64,000 bases of DNA from Anaerotignum neopropionicum (GTDB lineage Bacteria > Bacillota > Clostridia > Lachnospirales > Anaerotignaceae). The position numbers were made by a program, and so were the translations under genes. Location of the stretch: contig NZ_LRVM01000002.1 of assembly GCF_001571775.1 (NCBI RefSeq), positions 310,001 through 374,000 of the forward strand, given 5' to 3'. This document shows, piece by piece, positions 43,104-51,426 of the stretch. The stretch's first letter is position 1. Every line of letters begins with the position of its first letter. The notes below the pieces were generated by a model. That model was not told the DNA's origin, searched no databases, and was given only the letters and a program-made list of their open reading frames with translations.

Positions 43104-43214
43104 GTTGTTTTTCAACATCAATAAAGAAAGGAAAGATGAAAACAGATGAAAACTAAAGTATTGCAACCGTATCAAGCAGTTAAGTTAAATTATTTTTAGA
43201 TATGAATGCACTAT

Positions 43215-43257
43215 CGGTGTGGAAACACATTTCCATGTGTGGGCACTGGCCACACCG
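43215..43257. repeat. Inverted repeat CGGTGTGG / CCACACCG
   Basis: Eight-base arms 27 bases apart with an inner ACACAT/ATGTGT pair. It lies between R4 and the end of the leftward phosphatase gene. Function unknown. Confidence 0.55.
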
Positions 43258-43292
43258 TATATCAGCTTCCCATTGTGCTCATACTCTTAAAT

Positions 43293-43814
43293 TTAATTAG
43301 CAAATGTTATCAGTTCACCTTTTTGAATTACTTGCTTATTCCAATCATAATTTTGGGGCTTTCCTGTAAAATAATAGTTTATTACACGTGTATTTGCAGC
43401 GTGGGTAATAATTAAAACATTTCTACCTTTGTAATCTTTTTCAATCATGTCGCATACATCACAGTTTCTCTTTATAAATGAACGAAAGTGCTCTGTGCCC
43501 CTATCCCCAGTTTGAATTGCTTGCCAAAACGCTTTCATCATTTCAGGTGTCTCTTCCATACCTTCAAACTCCCCGCAGAACATTTCAACAAGTCGTTCGT
43601 CAAAAATAACTGAGCTACTGTAAAGAATTTCACAAAATTGGCGAGCTCGTATTTGTGAACTGCAAAAGCACACATCAAAATTAATGTCTTTTAAATTTTT
43701 AGCTTGTAATTTTGCTTGTAGCAATCCCGTTTGATTTAAATAGGTTTCGGTCATACCGTTGCATCTTTTGAATAAATTCCAATCGGTTTCACCGTGACGT
43801 ACAAGATATATCAT
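43293..43814 (-). CDS. Histidine phosphatase family protein
   Basis: 'YLVRHGETDWN' (Arg-His-Gly at residues 6-8) is the catalytic motif, 'CFCSSQIRARQFCEIL' and 'VLIITHAANTRVI' supply the other conserved Arg and His. At 173 residues it is a compact phosphoglycerate-mutase-like phosphatase. The substrate is unknown. GGGAGG precedes the ATG. It is leftward, in contrast to the backbone, and is the last gene of the cargo block before VirB4. Confidence 0.9.
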   Translation of the reverse strand: MIYLVRHGETDWNLFKRCNGMTETYLNQTGLLQAKLQAKNLKDINFDVCFCSSQIRARQFCEILYSSSVIFDERLVEMFCGEFEGMEETPEMMKAFWQAIQTGDRGTEHFRSFIKRNCDVCDMIEKDYKGRNVLIITHAANTRVINYYFTGKPQNYDWNKQVIQKGELITFAN

Positions 43815-43959
43815 AAAATGTTTAACCTCCCATTATTATAAACAACGCAAAAATCACATGCGCCCATTATACCATGGTTATACCAAAAAGTGTTAGTGCC
43901 ATCATAGAAATGTGGCGGCTTTTTCAATGATACGAGTTAAAAGAAAGGAAGTAAGCATT

Positions 43960-45789
43960 ATGGTAAAGCAAACAAAACCAAAGGTTCCTCTGAGGGAGGA
44001 TGCCAAAATTAAGGATTTCCTCGACATGATCGCGCCGGGCATCATTAAGTTTCAGGCTGACCATTTTATTTGCGGCAACACATTCCGATGTGTCTGGGCG
44101 CTTCGTGAATATCCCACAGTAACGGAAGAGCAGGCAATCCTGAGCCATTTAGGTGAGAAAGATGGTGTGACACTGCGTATCTATACAAGACAAGTAACAC
44201 CAACAGAAGAAAAAAGAATCATTCATAATGCTACAAATAAGAACAGAATGAATACTGCAAACACTAACGATTTGCAAGAAAGTGTCACGGCTGAAAGCAA
44301 TCTGCAGGATGTGGTTGCATTGGTATCAACAATGCATAGAAACCGTGAGCCGCTTTTGCATTGTGCAGTGTATATTGAATTGACTGCAAGGGACTACGAC
44401 AGCCTAAAGCTATTACAAACTGATATTTTGACAGAACTTGTTCGAAGTAAGCTAAATGTTGATAGGCTGTTGCTCCGTCAACAACAAGGGTTTTTCTGCG
44501 TTGGTCCATCTGGAAGTAACATTTTTGCCAGTCAGTTTGAGCGAGTCCTCCCAGCCTCATCCGTTGCAAATCTGTACCCCTTTAATTATTCGGGGAAAAC
44601 AGACAGCAACGGGTTTTATTTGGGCAGAGATAAGTTTGGCAGTAACATTCTTGTGGATTTTGATAAACGAGATGATGATAAAACCAATCCTTGTATCCTC
44701 ATATTAGGTAATTCGGGACAAGGCAAAAGCTATCTTCTAAAGCTGATTTTATGTAATATCTTAGAGTCAGGTAAAAGCGTAATATGCCTTGACCCAGAGC
44801 ATGAATTCGGTGAGCTTGCAGAAAATTTAGGTGGTTGTTTTGTGGACTTGATGAGCGGGCAGTATATGATAAACCCTTTGGAGCCGAAAAGCTGGGATGA
44901 CGGTGGCTCGCCACAGGATAAGGATGCACCCATTGCATTCAGACAAGCAACCAAACTCAGTCAGCACATCAGTTTTTTAAAAGATTTTTTCCGTTGCTAT
45001 AAAGACTTTGATGATAGGCATATTGATGCCATTGAAATTATGCTTGGCAAATTGTATTCCAATTGGAATATCAGTGATAACATAGACTTTGCATCCCTTG
45101 AATCTAAGGACTATCCCATCCTGTCTGACCTTTATGCTCTGATTGAGAAAGAATATAAAGACTATGACAAAGCAAAGTATCAGCTTTATACAGCTGAATT
45201 GTTACAGGAAATTCTACTTGGACTGCATTCTATGTGTATAGGCGCAGAGAGTAAGTTCTTTAACGGACATACCAATATCACTTCAAACAGATTTATTGTG
45301 TTTGGTGTAAAAGGATTATTAAATGCAAGTAAGAATGTAAAGAATGCTTTGCTGTTCAATGTTCTATCCTTTATGAGTGACAAACTTCTTACCGAGGGGC
45401 ATACGTCGGCCGCCATTGATGAATTGTATTTATTCCTTACAAATATGACTGCAATTGAGTACATCAGAAACTTTATGAAAAGAGTACGTAAGAAAGAGTC
45501 CTCCGTAATTCTGTCCAGCCAGAATTTAGAGGACTTTAATATTGAAGGCATTCGTGAGATGACAAAGCCGTTGTTCTCCATCCCAACACATCAATTTTTA
45601 TTCAATTCAGGTGCTGTTGATGCGAAGTTTTATATGGACACCTTACAGCTTGAACAAAGTGAATACAATCTTATCAAGTTTCCTCAGCGTGGAGTATGTT
45701 TGTATAAATGCGGTAACGATCGATATAACCTTGTCGTTCATGCTCCGACATACAAGGAAAAATTGTTTGGGAAGGCTGGTGGCAGATAA
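43960..45789 (+). CDS. VirB4-type conjugation ATPase
   Basis: ATG 43960 has AAAGGAAG upstream. Walker A 'GNSGQGKSYLLKL' (about residues 249-261) with 'VICLDPEHEFGELAE', and Walker B 'AAIDELYLFL' (about 484) followed by 'RVRKKESSVILSSQNLEDF' define VirB4/TraE. It energises the type IV secretion channel at the membrane. The segment 44395-44860 has a diverged copy at 63540-64000. Length 609 residues, normal given the separate 39302 protein. Confidence 0.93.
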   Translation: MVKQTKPKVPLREDAKIKDFLDMIAPGIIKFQADHFICGNTFRCVWALREYPTVTEEQAILSHLGEKDGVTLRIYTRQVTPTEEKRIIHNATNKNRMNTANTNDLQESVTAESNLQDVVALVSTMHRNREPLLHCAVYIELTARDYDSLKLLQTDILTELVRSKLNVDRLLLRQQQGFFCVGPSGSNIFASQFERVLPASSVANLYPFNYSGKTDSNGFYLGRDKFGSNILVDFDKRDDDKTNPCILILGNSGQGKSYLLKLILCNILESGKSVICLDPEHEFGELAENLGGCFVDLMSGQYMINPLEPKSWDDGGSPQDKDAPIAFRQATKLSQHISFLKDFFRCYKDFDDRHIDAIEIMLGKLYSNWNISDNIDFASLESKDYPILSDLYALIEKEYKDYDKAKYQLYTAELLQEILLGLHSMCIGAESKFFNGHTNITSNRFIVFGVKGLLNASKNVKNALLFNVLSFMSDKLLTEGHTSAAIDELYLFLTNMTAIEYIRNFMKRVRKKESSVILSSQNLEDFNIEGIREMTKPLFSIPTHQFLFNSGAVDAKFYMDTLQLEQSEYNLIKFPQRGVCLYKCGNDRYNLVVHAPTYKEKLFGKAGGR

Positions 45790-45824
45790 TAAGGAAAATT
45801 TGGGCAACAAGAAGTGAGGTTTTC

Positions 45825-45977
45825 TTGATCATAAGAAGAAATACTGCAGGAAAGAATCCTCGTAGCCAACTGCACAAGGGTTTTGTCCATATGAGCAGAC
45901 AGAAAAACAGAGATGCCGCCTTGACAGTACATAATGCTATGGATATACTAAAAAATGAGAGATATAATTTGGCATAA
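45825..45977 (+). CDS. Possible small basic protein after VirB4
   Basis: A 50-codon frame with a TTG start (GTGAGG upstream): 'NTAGKNPRSQLHKGFVHMSR', 'DAALTVHNAMDILKNERYN'. Codon use is regular and it lies in a backbone position between VirB4 and the CD3324-like gene. No family recognised; it could be a remnant of a longer gene. Confidence 0.35.
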   Translation: MIIRRNTAGKNPRSQLHKGFVHMSRQKNRDAALTVHNAMDILKNERYNLA

Positions 45978-46091
45978 TCAGCTGTCAGTAGTCTTATAGG
46001 TTAGAATGGTTTATCAAAGGCAAACAGAAGATAAATATGAAAGGGGCATTGTCTTATCAAAAAAGGTTCATTGGAGTCGGTATTGTGCGTA

Positions 46092-46147
46092 GCAAGGGCT
46101 ATCGCATAATTAAAATATGAAGGTAGTCCTTGCGTAATCCTATTTTT
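46092..46147 (+). terminator. Hairpin ahead of the CD3324-like gene
   Basis: GCAAGGGCTA and TAGTCCTTGC form a 10-bp stem with a 22-base loop, and TTTTTT follows eight to ten bases later. It lies just before the AGGAGGT of the gene at 46169. The rest of 45978-46091 shows nothing I can name. Confidence 0.5.
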
Positions 46148-46168
46148 TGAATATTTAGGAGGTGCACA

Positions 46169-46444
46169 ATGGACTATAAGAATGCAATTTGCGTATTGCC
46201 AGACAGTTTAATTACGGCGATACAGCAACATATAGATGGAGAATATCTTTATATTCCACGGAAAAACGAGAATAAAAAGGCATGGGGAGAGCTTAAAAAC
46301 AGCAAACAAATATATGCCCAGCGAAACGCTATTATTTTTGAAGAATATAATTGTGGCACGACAGTTGAAGAGTTGTCAAACAAATATTTTTTATCTCCAA
46401 AAACTGTCTACAAGATATTGTCTAGTATGAAAAGTAATATATGA
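46169..46444 (+). CDS. CD3324-like (Mor-type) HTH regulator
   Basis: 'LPDSLITAIQQHIDGEYLYIPRK' and 'NAIIFEEYNCGTTVEELSNKYFLSPKTVYKIL' are the two halves of the CD3324 family, related to the Mu Mor transcription activator. 91 residues is typical. AGGAGGT precedes the ATG. In related elements it often stands alone in the transfer region; likely a local transcription regulator. Confidence 0.88.
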   Translation: MDYKNAICVLPDSLITAIQQHIDGEYLYIPRKNENKKAWGELKNSKQIYAQRNAIIFEEYNCGTTVEELSNKYFLSPKTVYKILSSMKSNI

Positions 46445-46452
46445 ATTATAGA

Positions 46453-46488
46453 AAGTGACATGGATTAAAACCGCCATGTCGCTTTTTT
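46453..46488 (+). terminator. Intrinsic terminator
   Basis: AGTGACATGG...CCATGTCGCT followed by TTTTT, after the CD3324-like gene. Confidence 0.8.
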
Positions 46489-46580
46489 AATTCTGAACTG
46501 TTTTGTAGGAAGATTTTACCATGGAAGGGAAGTATAATGAAACTATGATAAAAAGAAAATAATGAAAAGGAGAAATCACA

Positions 46581-47321
46581 ATGGAATATCCAAAAAGTCA
46601 AAAGTACAACACCCCAGAATTAATGTCCAAAATCATGGGGCCTAACCCGTTCAAATTGCAGGAAGAAATGCTTCTAAATCATAAAATTCCTGCTGGCAGT
46701 ATTGTTTGCGACCTTGGAAGTGGGCAAGGGCTGACAAGCGTTATGCTGGCAAAAGATTATGGCTTCAAGGTTTATGCTGCCGATTTATGGAGTGAACCCA
46801 ATGCGAACTGCAGGTTCTTTTATGAAATGGGGCTAACCCCTGAACAAATTACCCCCGTTAAAGCGGATGCAACTGACTTGCCTTTCGAGAAAGAATTTTT
46901 CGATGCAGTTGTTAGTACGGACTCCTATAATTTTTGGGGACGTGACCCAGAATATTTAGATGCAAAGCTATTGCCCTTTGTAAAAAGCGGCGGTTATCTT
47001 TACGTCTGTGTTCCCGGTATGAAAAAGGATTGCCATGACAATCTGCCAAAAGAATTACTTCTTTCGTGGACACCGGAACAGCTTGCATATCTGCGAGATA
47101 TTAATTATTGGGAGGAAATATTAAATCATAGTCGGGATGCCGAGGTTATTTCAACTTATGAGATGAAGGGAAACAACGATGAGCTTTGGGCAGATTGGTT
47201 GAATCAGGAAAATGAGATTGCCGTTAACGACCGCAAGACAATGGGTGCAGGTGGCGGCCAGTATTTGAATTTTATTGCTTTTGTGCTAAGGAAAAAATAT
47301 TTGTTAGACAATATTGAATAA
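46581..47321 (+). CDS. Class I SAM-dependent methyltransferase
   Basis: 'GSIVCDLGSGQGLTSVMLAKDYGFKVYAADLW' is motif I to II of a Rossmann-fold methyltransferase and 'ADATDLPFEKEFFDAVVSTDSYNFWG' motifs III-IV. 246 residues. It resembles small-molecule methyltransferases; the substrate is unknown. No conjugation role is known, so it is probably single-gene cargo between the CD3324-like and NlpC/P60 genes. Confidence 0.88.
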   Translation: MEYPKSQKYNTPELMSKIMGPNPFKLQEEMLLNHKIPAGSIVCDLGSGQGLTSVMLAKDYGFKVYAADLWSEPNANCRFFYEMGLTPEQITPVKADATDLPFEKEFFDAVVSTDSYNFWGRDPEYLDAKLLPFVKSGGYLYVCVPGMKKDCHDNLPKELLLSWTPEQLAYLRDINYWEEILNHSRDAEVISTYEMKGNNDELWADWLNQENEIAVNDRKTMGAGGGQYLNFIAFVLRKKYLLDNIE

Positions 47322-47458
47322 CAAATTATTCAGCAAGAATTGAACAGAGCCTAATAAATAGCTTATACCTCAAAATGCACAAGACAAACATGAAAGTCTT
47401 TCTAGGTTATTGCAAACCACGTATCCAAGGAATAGATTTGAATTTGGAGGTGATTTTT

Positions 47459-48499
47459 ATTGCAAATCCTGTTTTAATTGTCAAGGCTTTGGTGATGGGA
47501 TTGAGTAATGATAAGCTCCGTAGAGGCATGTGTTGGACAATTGTTGCAATCTTTTCGCCTATTATTGTTATCCTTGCAATGCTAATTGGAATCATGTCTG
47601 CAACAGCAGACCACAACACTACAGCAATAGATTTATGTTTTAATGGCGGTGTCATATCGGGCAATGTTCCCGCAGAATTTAGAGAGTATATTGAAGATAT
47701 GCAGTACAGCTTCAAACTATTGGATTACGGTATACACAAAATTAACAACCAAACAGAAGACGGAAACAGCCTTGACCCAATAAGAGTTAAGGCTGTTTTT
47801 TATGCTCTGTATTTCGGCGATGACCGCCCATCTCTCATCAATACATTGCGATTTTCAGATTGCTTTGTAACCTATGAGGAGCGTACTCGAACCGTCATGG
47901 ACGAGGAGGGAAATGAAGGCGAAGAAACCTATACCGCAGCAGTTCCCATCACAGACCTTTCGATTGTTTACAGAAACATTGAAAATATGATGGAAATTAC
48001 GGTGACATCAGAAAACCAAATGAATGCCAATCGCATTTATGCATTGGTGAAGTACGGGCATGGAGCAATCGGTGTAGATGAATTTCAATACCCCGGTGAA
48101 CCTATTGGCGATGGCAGTTACAAAGACCTAATTGAGGAAGCAGAAAAATACTTGGGTTACCCCTATGTTTGGGGTGGTTCAAATCCAAGAACGTCCTTTG
48201 ATTGTTCGGGGTATGTTTGTTGGGTCTATACTCAGTCGGGAGTTTATAATCTCCCTCGAACTACTGCCACTGGAATCTATAATCAATGTGTGCTGGTACC
48301 GAAAGATGAAGTAATGCCTGGTGATTTGGTGTTTTTCAAAGGGACTTATGCAGGTGCAGGTGTGGCATCTCATATAGGGATTTATGTGGGGAATGGAAAG
48401 ATGATTCACGCAGGAGATCCTATTGGCTATGCTGATATTAATACAAAGTATTGGCAGAAGCATTTCCTTGGGTTCGGTAGGCTACCAGATACTAATTAA
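47459..48499 (+). CDS. NlpC/P60 cell-wall hydrolase of the transfer system, ATT start likely
   Basis: A membrane anchor (MCWTIVAIFSPIIVILAMLIGI) is followed by about 180 residues typical of transfer-associated hydrolases and an NlpC/P60 domain: 'GYPYVWGGSNPRTSFDCSGYVCW' (catalytic Cys), 'MPGDLVFF' and 'ASHIGIYVGNGKMIH' (catalytic His). It cuts peptidoglycan to let the channel pass. GGAGGT at 47446-47451 is eight bases before ATT 47459, the best start; the frame's upstream ATG 47375 has no ribosome site. Confidence 0.88.
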   Translation: MANPVLIVKALVMGLSNDKLRRGMCWTIVAIFSPIIVILAMLIGIMSATADHNTTAIDLCFNGGVISGNVPAEFREYIEDMQYSFKLLDYGIHKINNQTEDGNSLDPIRVKAVFYALYFGDDRPSLINTLRFSDCFVTYEERTRTVMDEEGNEGEETYTAAVPITDLSIVYRNIENMMEITVTSENQMNANRIYALVKYGHGAIGVDEFQYPGEPIGDGSYKDLIEEAEKYLGYPYVWGGSNPRTSFDCSGYVCWVYTQSGVYNLPRTTATGIYNQCVLVPKDEVMPGDLVFFKGTYAGAGVASHIGIYVGNGKMIHAGDPIGYADINTKYWQKHFLGFGRLPDTN

Positions 48500-48631
48500 A
48501 AATCTAATCAAAGATGGATGTTCATTGAAATAGGAGGAATTATATTATGCTTAGAGCAAAGGCAATATTTCAAGAAATGATCTTTATTTAGGCAGAGGTT
48601 TTGGAAAAGTAAGCTTTAGGAGGAATGTGGA

Positions 48632-49009
48632 ATGAAAGAAAATAAAATTAAGGTTGTAAAAATGGATATTGGTAAGCCGCCAGTAGTAAAAGAAATTGAT
48701 AACACTCTTGCGGCGTTACAAGCGGAAGTTGGTGGACTCATTGAATGTGTTTATCTTGATGATGGATGCCTTGCTGTTGTCAATGAAGAAGGAAAGCTAA
48801 ATGGAATGGAACCAAACCGACGCTTGGGCTCAGATATTATCTGTGGTTCATTTTTTATTTGTGGTGATAGTGAAGAAGGTGAATTTGTTTCACTGGATGA
48901 CAAACAGGTGGAAGAATATATTCAAATGTTTTCTGATGTTCCTGCTTTTACAGGGGAAGAACCGGAGCTTAAACCACGAATGACATTTATGGGTTTTGAT
49001 TTCAAGTAA
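48632..49009 (+). CDS. DUF3846 protein
   Basis: 'NTLAALQAEVGGLIECVYLDDG', 'CLAVVNEEGKLNGMEPNRRL', 'DIICGSFFICGD' are the conserved blocks of DUF3846, a small protein common on clostridial mobile elements. Role unknown. GGAGGAATGTGGA precedes the ATG. Confidence 0.85.
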   Translation: MKENKIKVVKMDIGKPPVVKEIDNTLAALQAEVGGLIECVYLDDGCLAVVNEEGKLNGMEPNRRLGSDIICGSFFICGDSEEGEFVSLDDKQVEEYIQMFSDVPAFTGEEPELKPRMTFMGFDFK

Positions 49010-49096
49010 ACCAGCATGACTTGTACGCTGATTTTGTTTGAATTCTTCATAAAACAATGATAGAATAATAGGCAAGATTGGAAAGTAGGTGAGAAA

Positions 49097-50263
49097 TTGA
49101 TTTATTACCTCAAGCACAAAAATTTAAATGTTTTGGAGATGGAAATAGACGAAGAAACAAGCACAATTGTGAAGGTGTTTAATGTCATAGAGGCGGAGCA
49201 TATTCCTCTTGGAGTCCGTTTTGAGCATCAGATTGTTGACAGAAAAGCACTGAATCATTGGTTTAAAGGGAGAAGCATTCCAGCAAGTCGAGAAAATATT
49301 GACCGTGTACTTGAAGAAGTTGGTGAATTGAATACAGGTGGCTTGGCACTTAAATGTTATGGGCTCAGCTTATCGGACTGCTACTGGATTTGCCCAAAAG
49401 GTTCTGACCTTGACTTTGATAAAATTAATTTCTTTGAAAATAACTTTTCCAAGGATATGGGTGAAATTTTGTTTGGCAAACAGCTGGACAGTTTCAGCTT
49501 AGTATCTCCCGATAATACATCTGATGGCTGGTTGAAAAAGAAATGGATTATCTTAAATGAAGACAGATACCTCCTAAAAGGAGCCAGCGGTGTGTTTAGG
49601 CAAGAGCCGTTTAATGAGAAAATAGCAGGAATGGTGATGGAAAAACTTCGTTTGCCACATGTGGAATATGAAGTGATTTTTGAGGACGGAATGCCATACA
49701 GCCTGTGTAAAAACTTTCTCTCAAAGGATACAGAGCTAGTGTCTGCATGGAGCGTGTACAGTCATTTCAAGAAGCCAAATCACCTTTCTGCATATGAACA
49801 TTTAATAGAATCCTACGAAAAGATAGGGGTTGTGAATGCAGTTGAAAATATAGAAAAAATTCTGGTAACAGATTTCTTGATTGCTAACACTGACAGACAC
49901 ATGAACAACTTTGGCATTGTGAGAAATAGTAATACTCTTGAAGTATTGGGGGCGGCACCTATCTTTGACAGTGGTACATCTCTGTTTATGTCTATGCCAA
50001 CCAAGGTAGAAGTTGATGATATAGAAAGTAAACCGTTTGCCAAGACCCATGAAAAACAGATAAAGCTAGTCAGTGATTTGCAGAAATTTGACGTTGAAAG
50101 TGTCCTTGAACTTAGAGATGGAATCAGAACCAACCTTTCTCAAAATTCTTTTATGGATAAGGAAAGAATCGATTTTGTTATTAGAAACTTTGAGCAAAGA
50201 GCGAAGCTGTTGCTAGAGCTTATGCAGGAACAACGGCATATGCAATCCCACAAAATGATATAA
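49097..50263 (+). CDS. HipA-like kinase, without a HipB partner
   Basis: The C-terminal half has HipA kinase features: 'RYLLKGASGVFRQEPFNEKIA' (ATP-binding region), 'NTDRHMNNFGIVRN' (catalytic loop, about residues 262-275) and 'APIFDSGTSLF' (metal-binding D). The N-terminal 130 residues are of a different type from HipA of E. coli. HipA phosphorylates tRNA synthetases or other targets and is usually held by HipB; no HipB-like gene is adjacent. The start is TTG 49097 with AGGTGA upstream. A regulatory kinase role is equally possible. Confidence 0.8.
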   Translation: MIYYLKHKNLNVLEMEIDEETSTIVKVFNVIEAEHIPLGVRFEHQIVDRKALNHWFKGRSIPASRENIDRVLEEVGELNTGGLALKCYGLSLSDCYWICPKGSDLDFDKINFFENNFSKDMGEILFGKQLDSFSLVSPDNTSDGWLKKKWIILNEDRYLLKGASGVFRQEPFNEKIAGMVMEKLRLPHVEYEVIFEDGMPYSLCKNFLSKDTELVSAWSVYSHFKKPNHLSAYEHLIESYEKIGVVNAVENIEKILVTDFLIANTDRHMNNFGIVRNSNTLEVLGAAPIFDSGTSLFMSMPTKVEVDDIESKPFAKTHEKQIKLVSDLQKFDVESVLELRDGIRTNLSQNSFMDKERIDFVIRNFEQRAKLLLELMQEQRHMQSHKMI

Positions 50264-50282
50264 AAACAGAAAAAGCTAAGTG

Positions 50283-50318
50283 GCACATCGTATTATGCGG
50301 TGTGCTTTTTGTTTTTTG
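50283..50318 (+). terminator. Hairpin with T-run after the HipA-like gene
   Basis: GCACATCG...CGGTGTGC followed by TTTTTGTTTTTT, immediately before the AAAGGAG of the gene at 50333. Confidence 0.7.
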
Positions 50319-50332
50319 GAAAGGAGTATCCA

Positions 50333-50587
50333 ATGAAAAAAGCAACCTTAACCATTACTTTTGAAAAGGAAAAACTGGATGCACTCACTTACTATATGGA
50401 AAAAAAGGATGTGAAATTGCAAGCAGAACTTTCCGATACCATCCAAAAGCTCTATGAAAAGTATGTGCCACAACCAACACGAGAGTATATAGAGGATAAA
50501 CTGCAGTGTGAAAATACGCCGAGTAAGCCTAAAAAGATGGAAACAGCCAAGGCGAATGCTTCTCAAACAGTAAATGGCAATTCATAA
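50333..50587 (+). CDS. DUF6103 small element protein
   Basis: 'ATLTITFEKEKLDALTYYMEKKDVKLQAELSDTIQKLYEKYVP' is the conserved body of DUF6103, a ribbon-helix-helix-like protein of conjugative elements, followed by a variable tail. 84 residues. AAAGGAG precedes ATG 50333. Position right before the oriT-like region suggests DNA binding there, not shown. Confidence 0.8.
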   Translation: MKKATLTITFEKEKLDALTYYMEKKDVKLQAELSDTIQKLYEKYVPQPTREYIEDKLQCENTPSKPKKMETAKANASQTVNGNS

Positions 50588-50985
50588 GAAGGTGATATTC
50601 GCCGTTGTTGCCGATTGTGTGCCCTTGTGTACCACTTTTGTACCCTGGGTGGGGTAGTAACACCATAATAAGAAAATGGGGGCGAATTTGGAAAGGTGTG
50701 GGGAAAATGTGAAATGCGATGAAAACAGAACTCAAATCACCACACAACATCACAAATCTTAAGTGAACTCACCCATTGATTTAGGTGCAGGATAAAGAGA
50801 GGTGGTCGCAAGCGACCTCCTCTCGGTCACAAAGCTCGGCAGTGCCGAGCTTTTCTCTCATTTCCGTTAGGTGGTCGGAAAACAGATTTTGTGATGCTTG
50901 GGTGGTCAGCAATCAATGAAATGACTATGATTACGGCATTTACAAGGTGGTCAGAGAGGTGGTATAGACCTTTGGGGGTGATATT
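50588..50985. other. oriT-like region with GGTGGTC direct repeats
   Basis: This 398-base gene-free stretch lies directly before mobC and the relaxase gene, the usual place of oriT. It holds a C/T-rich segment with GTACCACTTTTGTACCC (50625-50645), inverted repeats GGTCGCAAGCGACC (50804-50817) and AAGCTCGGCAGTGCCGAGCTT (about 50832-50852), and five direct copies of GGTGGT(C/A) at 50801, 50870, 50901, 50946 and 50958. The nick site cannot be fixed from sequence alone. Confidence 0.65.
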
Positions 50986-51408
50986 TTGAAAGAACCACAA
51001 AACAAAAATAAGAAAAGGACAGCGGTTTGGCTGTATCCTTATACCTTTGAAAAAATGGATATTTTATTGAAAGAAGATAACTGCAATAACCGTAGTGAAT
51101 TTATTGAAAAAGCATTGGCCTTTTATATGGGATATTTGGTTAGTAATCAAAGTACAGATTATCTTTCTAAAATTCTGCTTGGAGCAATTCAAGGCACACT
51201 GCGAGAAACCGAAAATCGTCAATCAGCAAACCTCTTCCGTTTGTCGGTAGAGACGAGTATGATGATGAACATTCTTGCCGCTGGACTTGAAATCAGTGAT
51301 GAAGATTTGCGAAAACTTCGTGGCAGATGTGTTGTCGAAGTAAAAAGAAATAAAGGCAGAATTAATATGGAGGATGCGGTAAAGTATCAAATGGGTACTG
51401 GGGAATAA
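50986..51408 (+). CDS. MobC-like relaxosome protein
   Basis: An N-terminal ribbon-helix-helix ('RTAVWLYPYTFEKMDILLKEDNCNNRSEFIEKALAFYMG', about residues 8-46) is followed by a helical region. Such proteins bind oriT and recruit the relaxase. The start is TTG 50986 with GGGGGTG upstream. The relaxase gene begins 19 bases after its stop. Confidence 0.8.
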   Translation: MKEPQNKNKKRTAVWLYPYTFEKMDILLKEDNCNNRSEFIEKALAFYMGYLVSNQSTDYLSKILLGAIQGTLRETENRQSANLFRLSVETSMMMNILAAGLEISDEDLRKLRGRCVVEVKRNKGRINMEDAVKYQMGTGE

Positions 51409-51426
51409 GAAAAAAGGGGGATTTTT

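Noticed and set aside
48547-48591. 14-codon frame (MLRAKAIFQEMIFI) with a strong AGGAGG
   Set aside because: Too short to support; perhaps a leader or remnant before the DUF3846 gene.
50826-50860. AAGCTCGGCA/TGCCGAGCTT as a plain terminator
   Set aside because: It has a TTTT run but lies amid direct repeats before mobC; I treat it as part of the oriT-like region.
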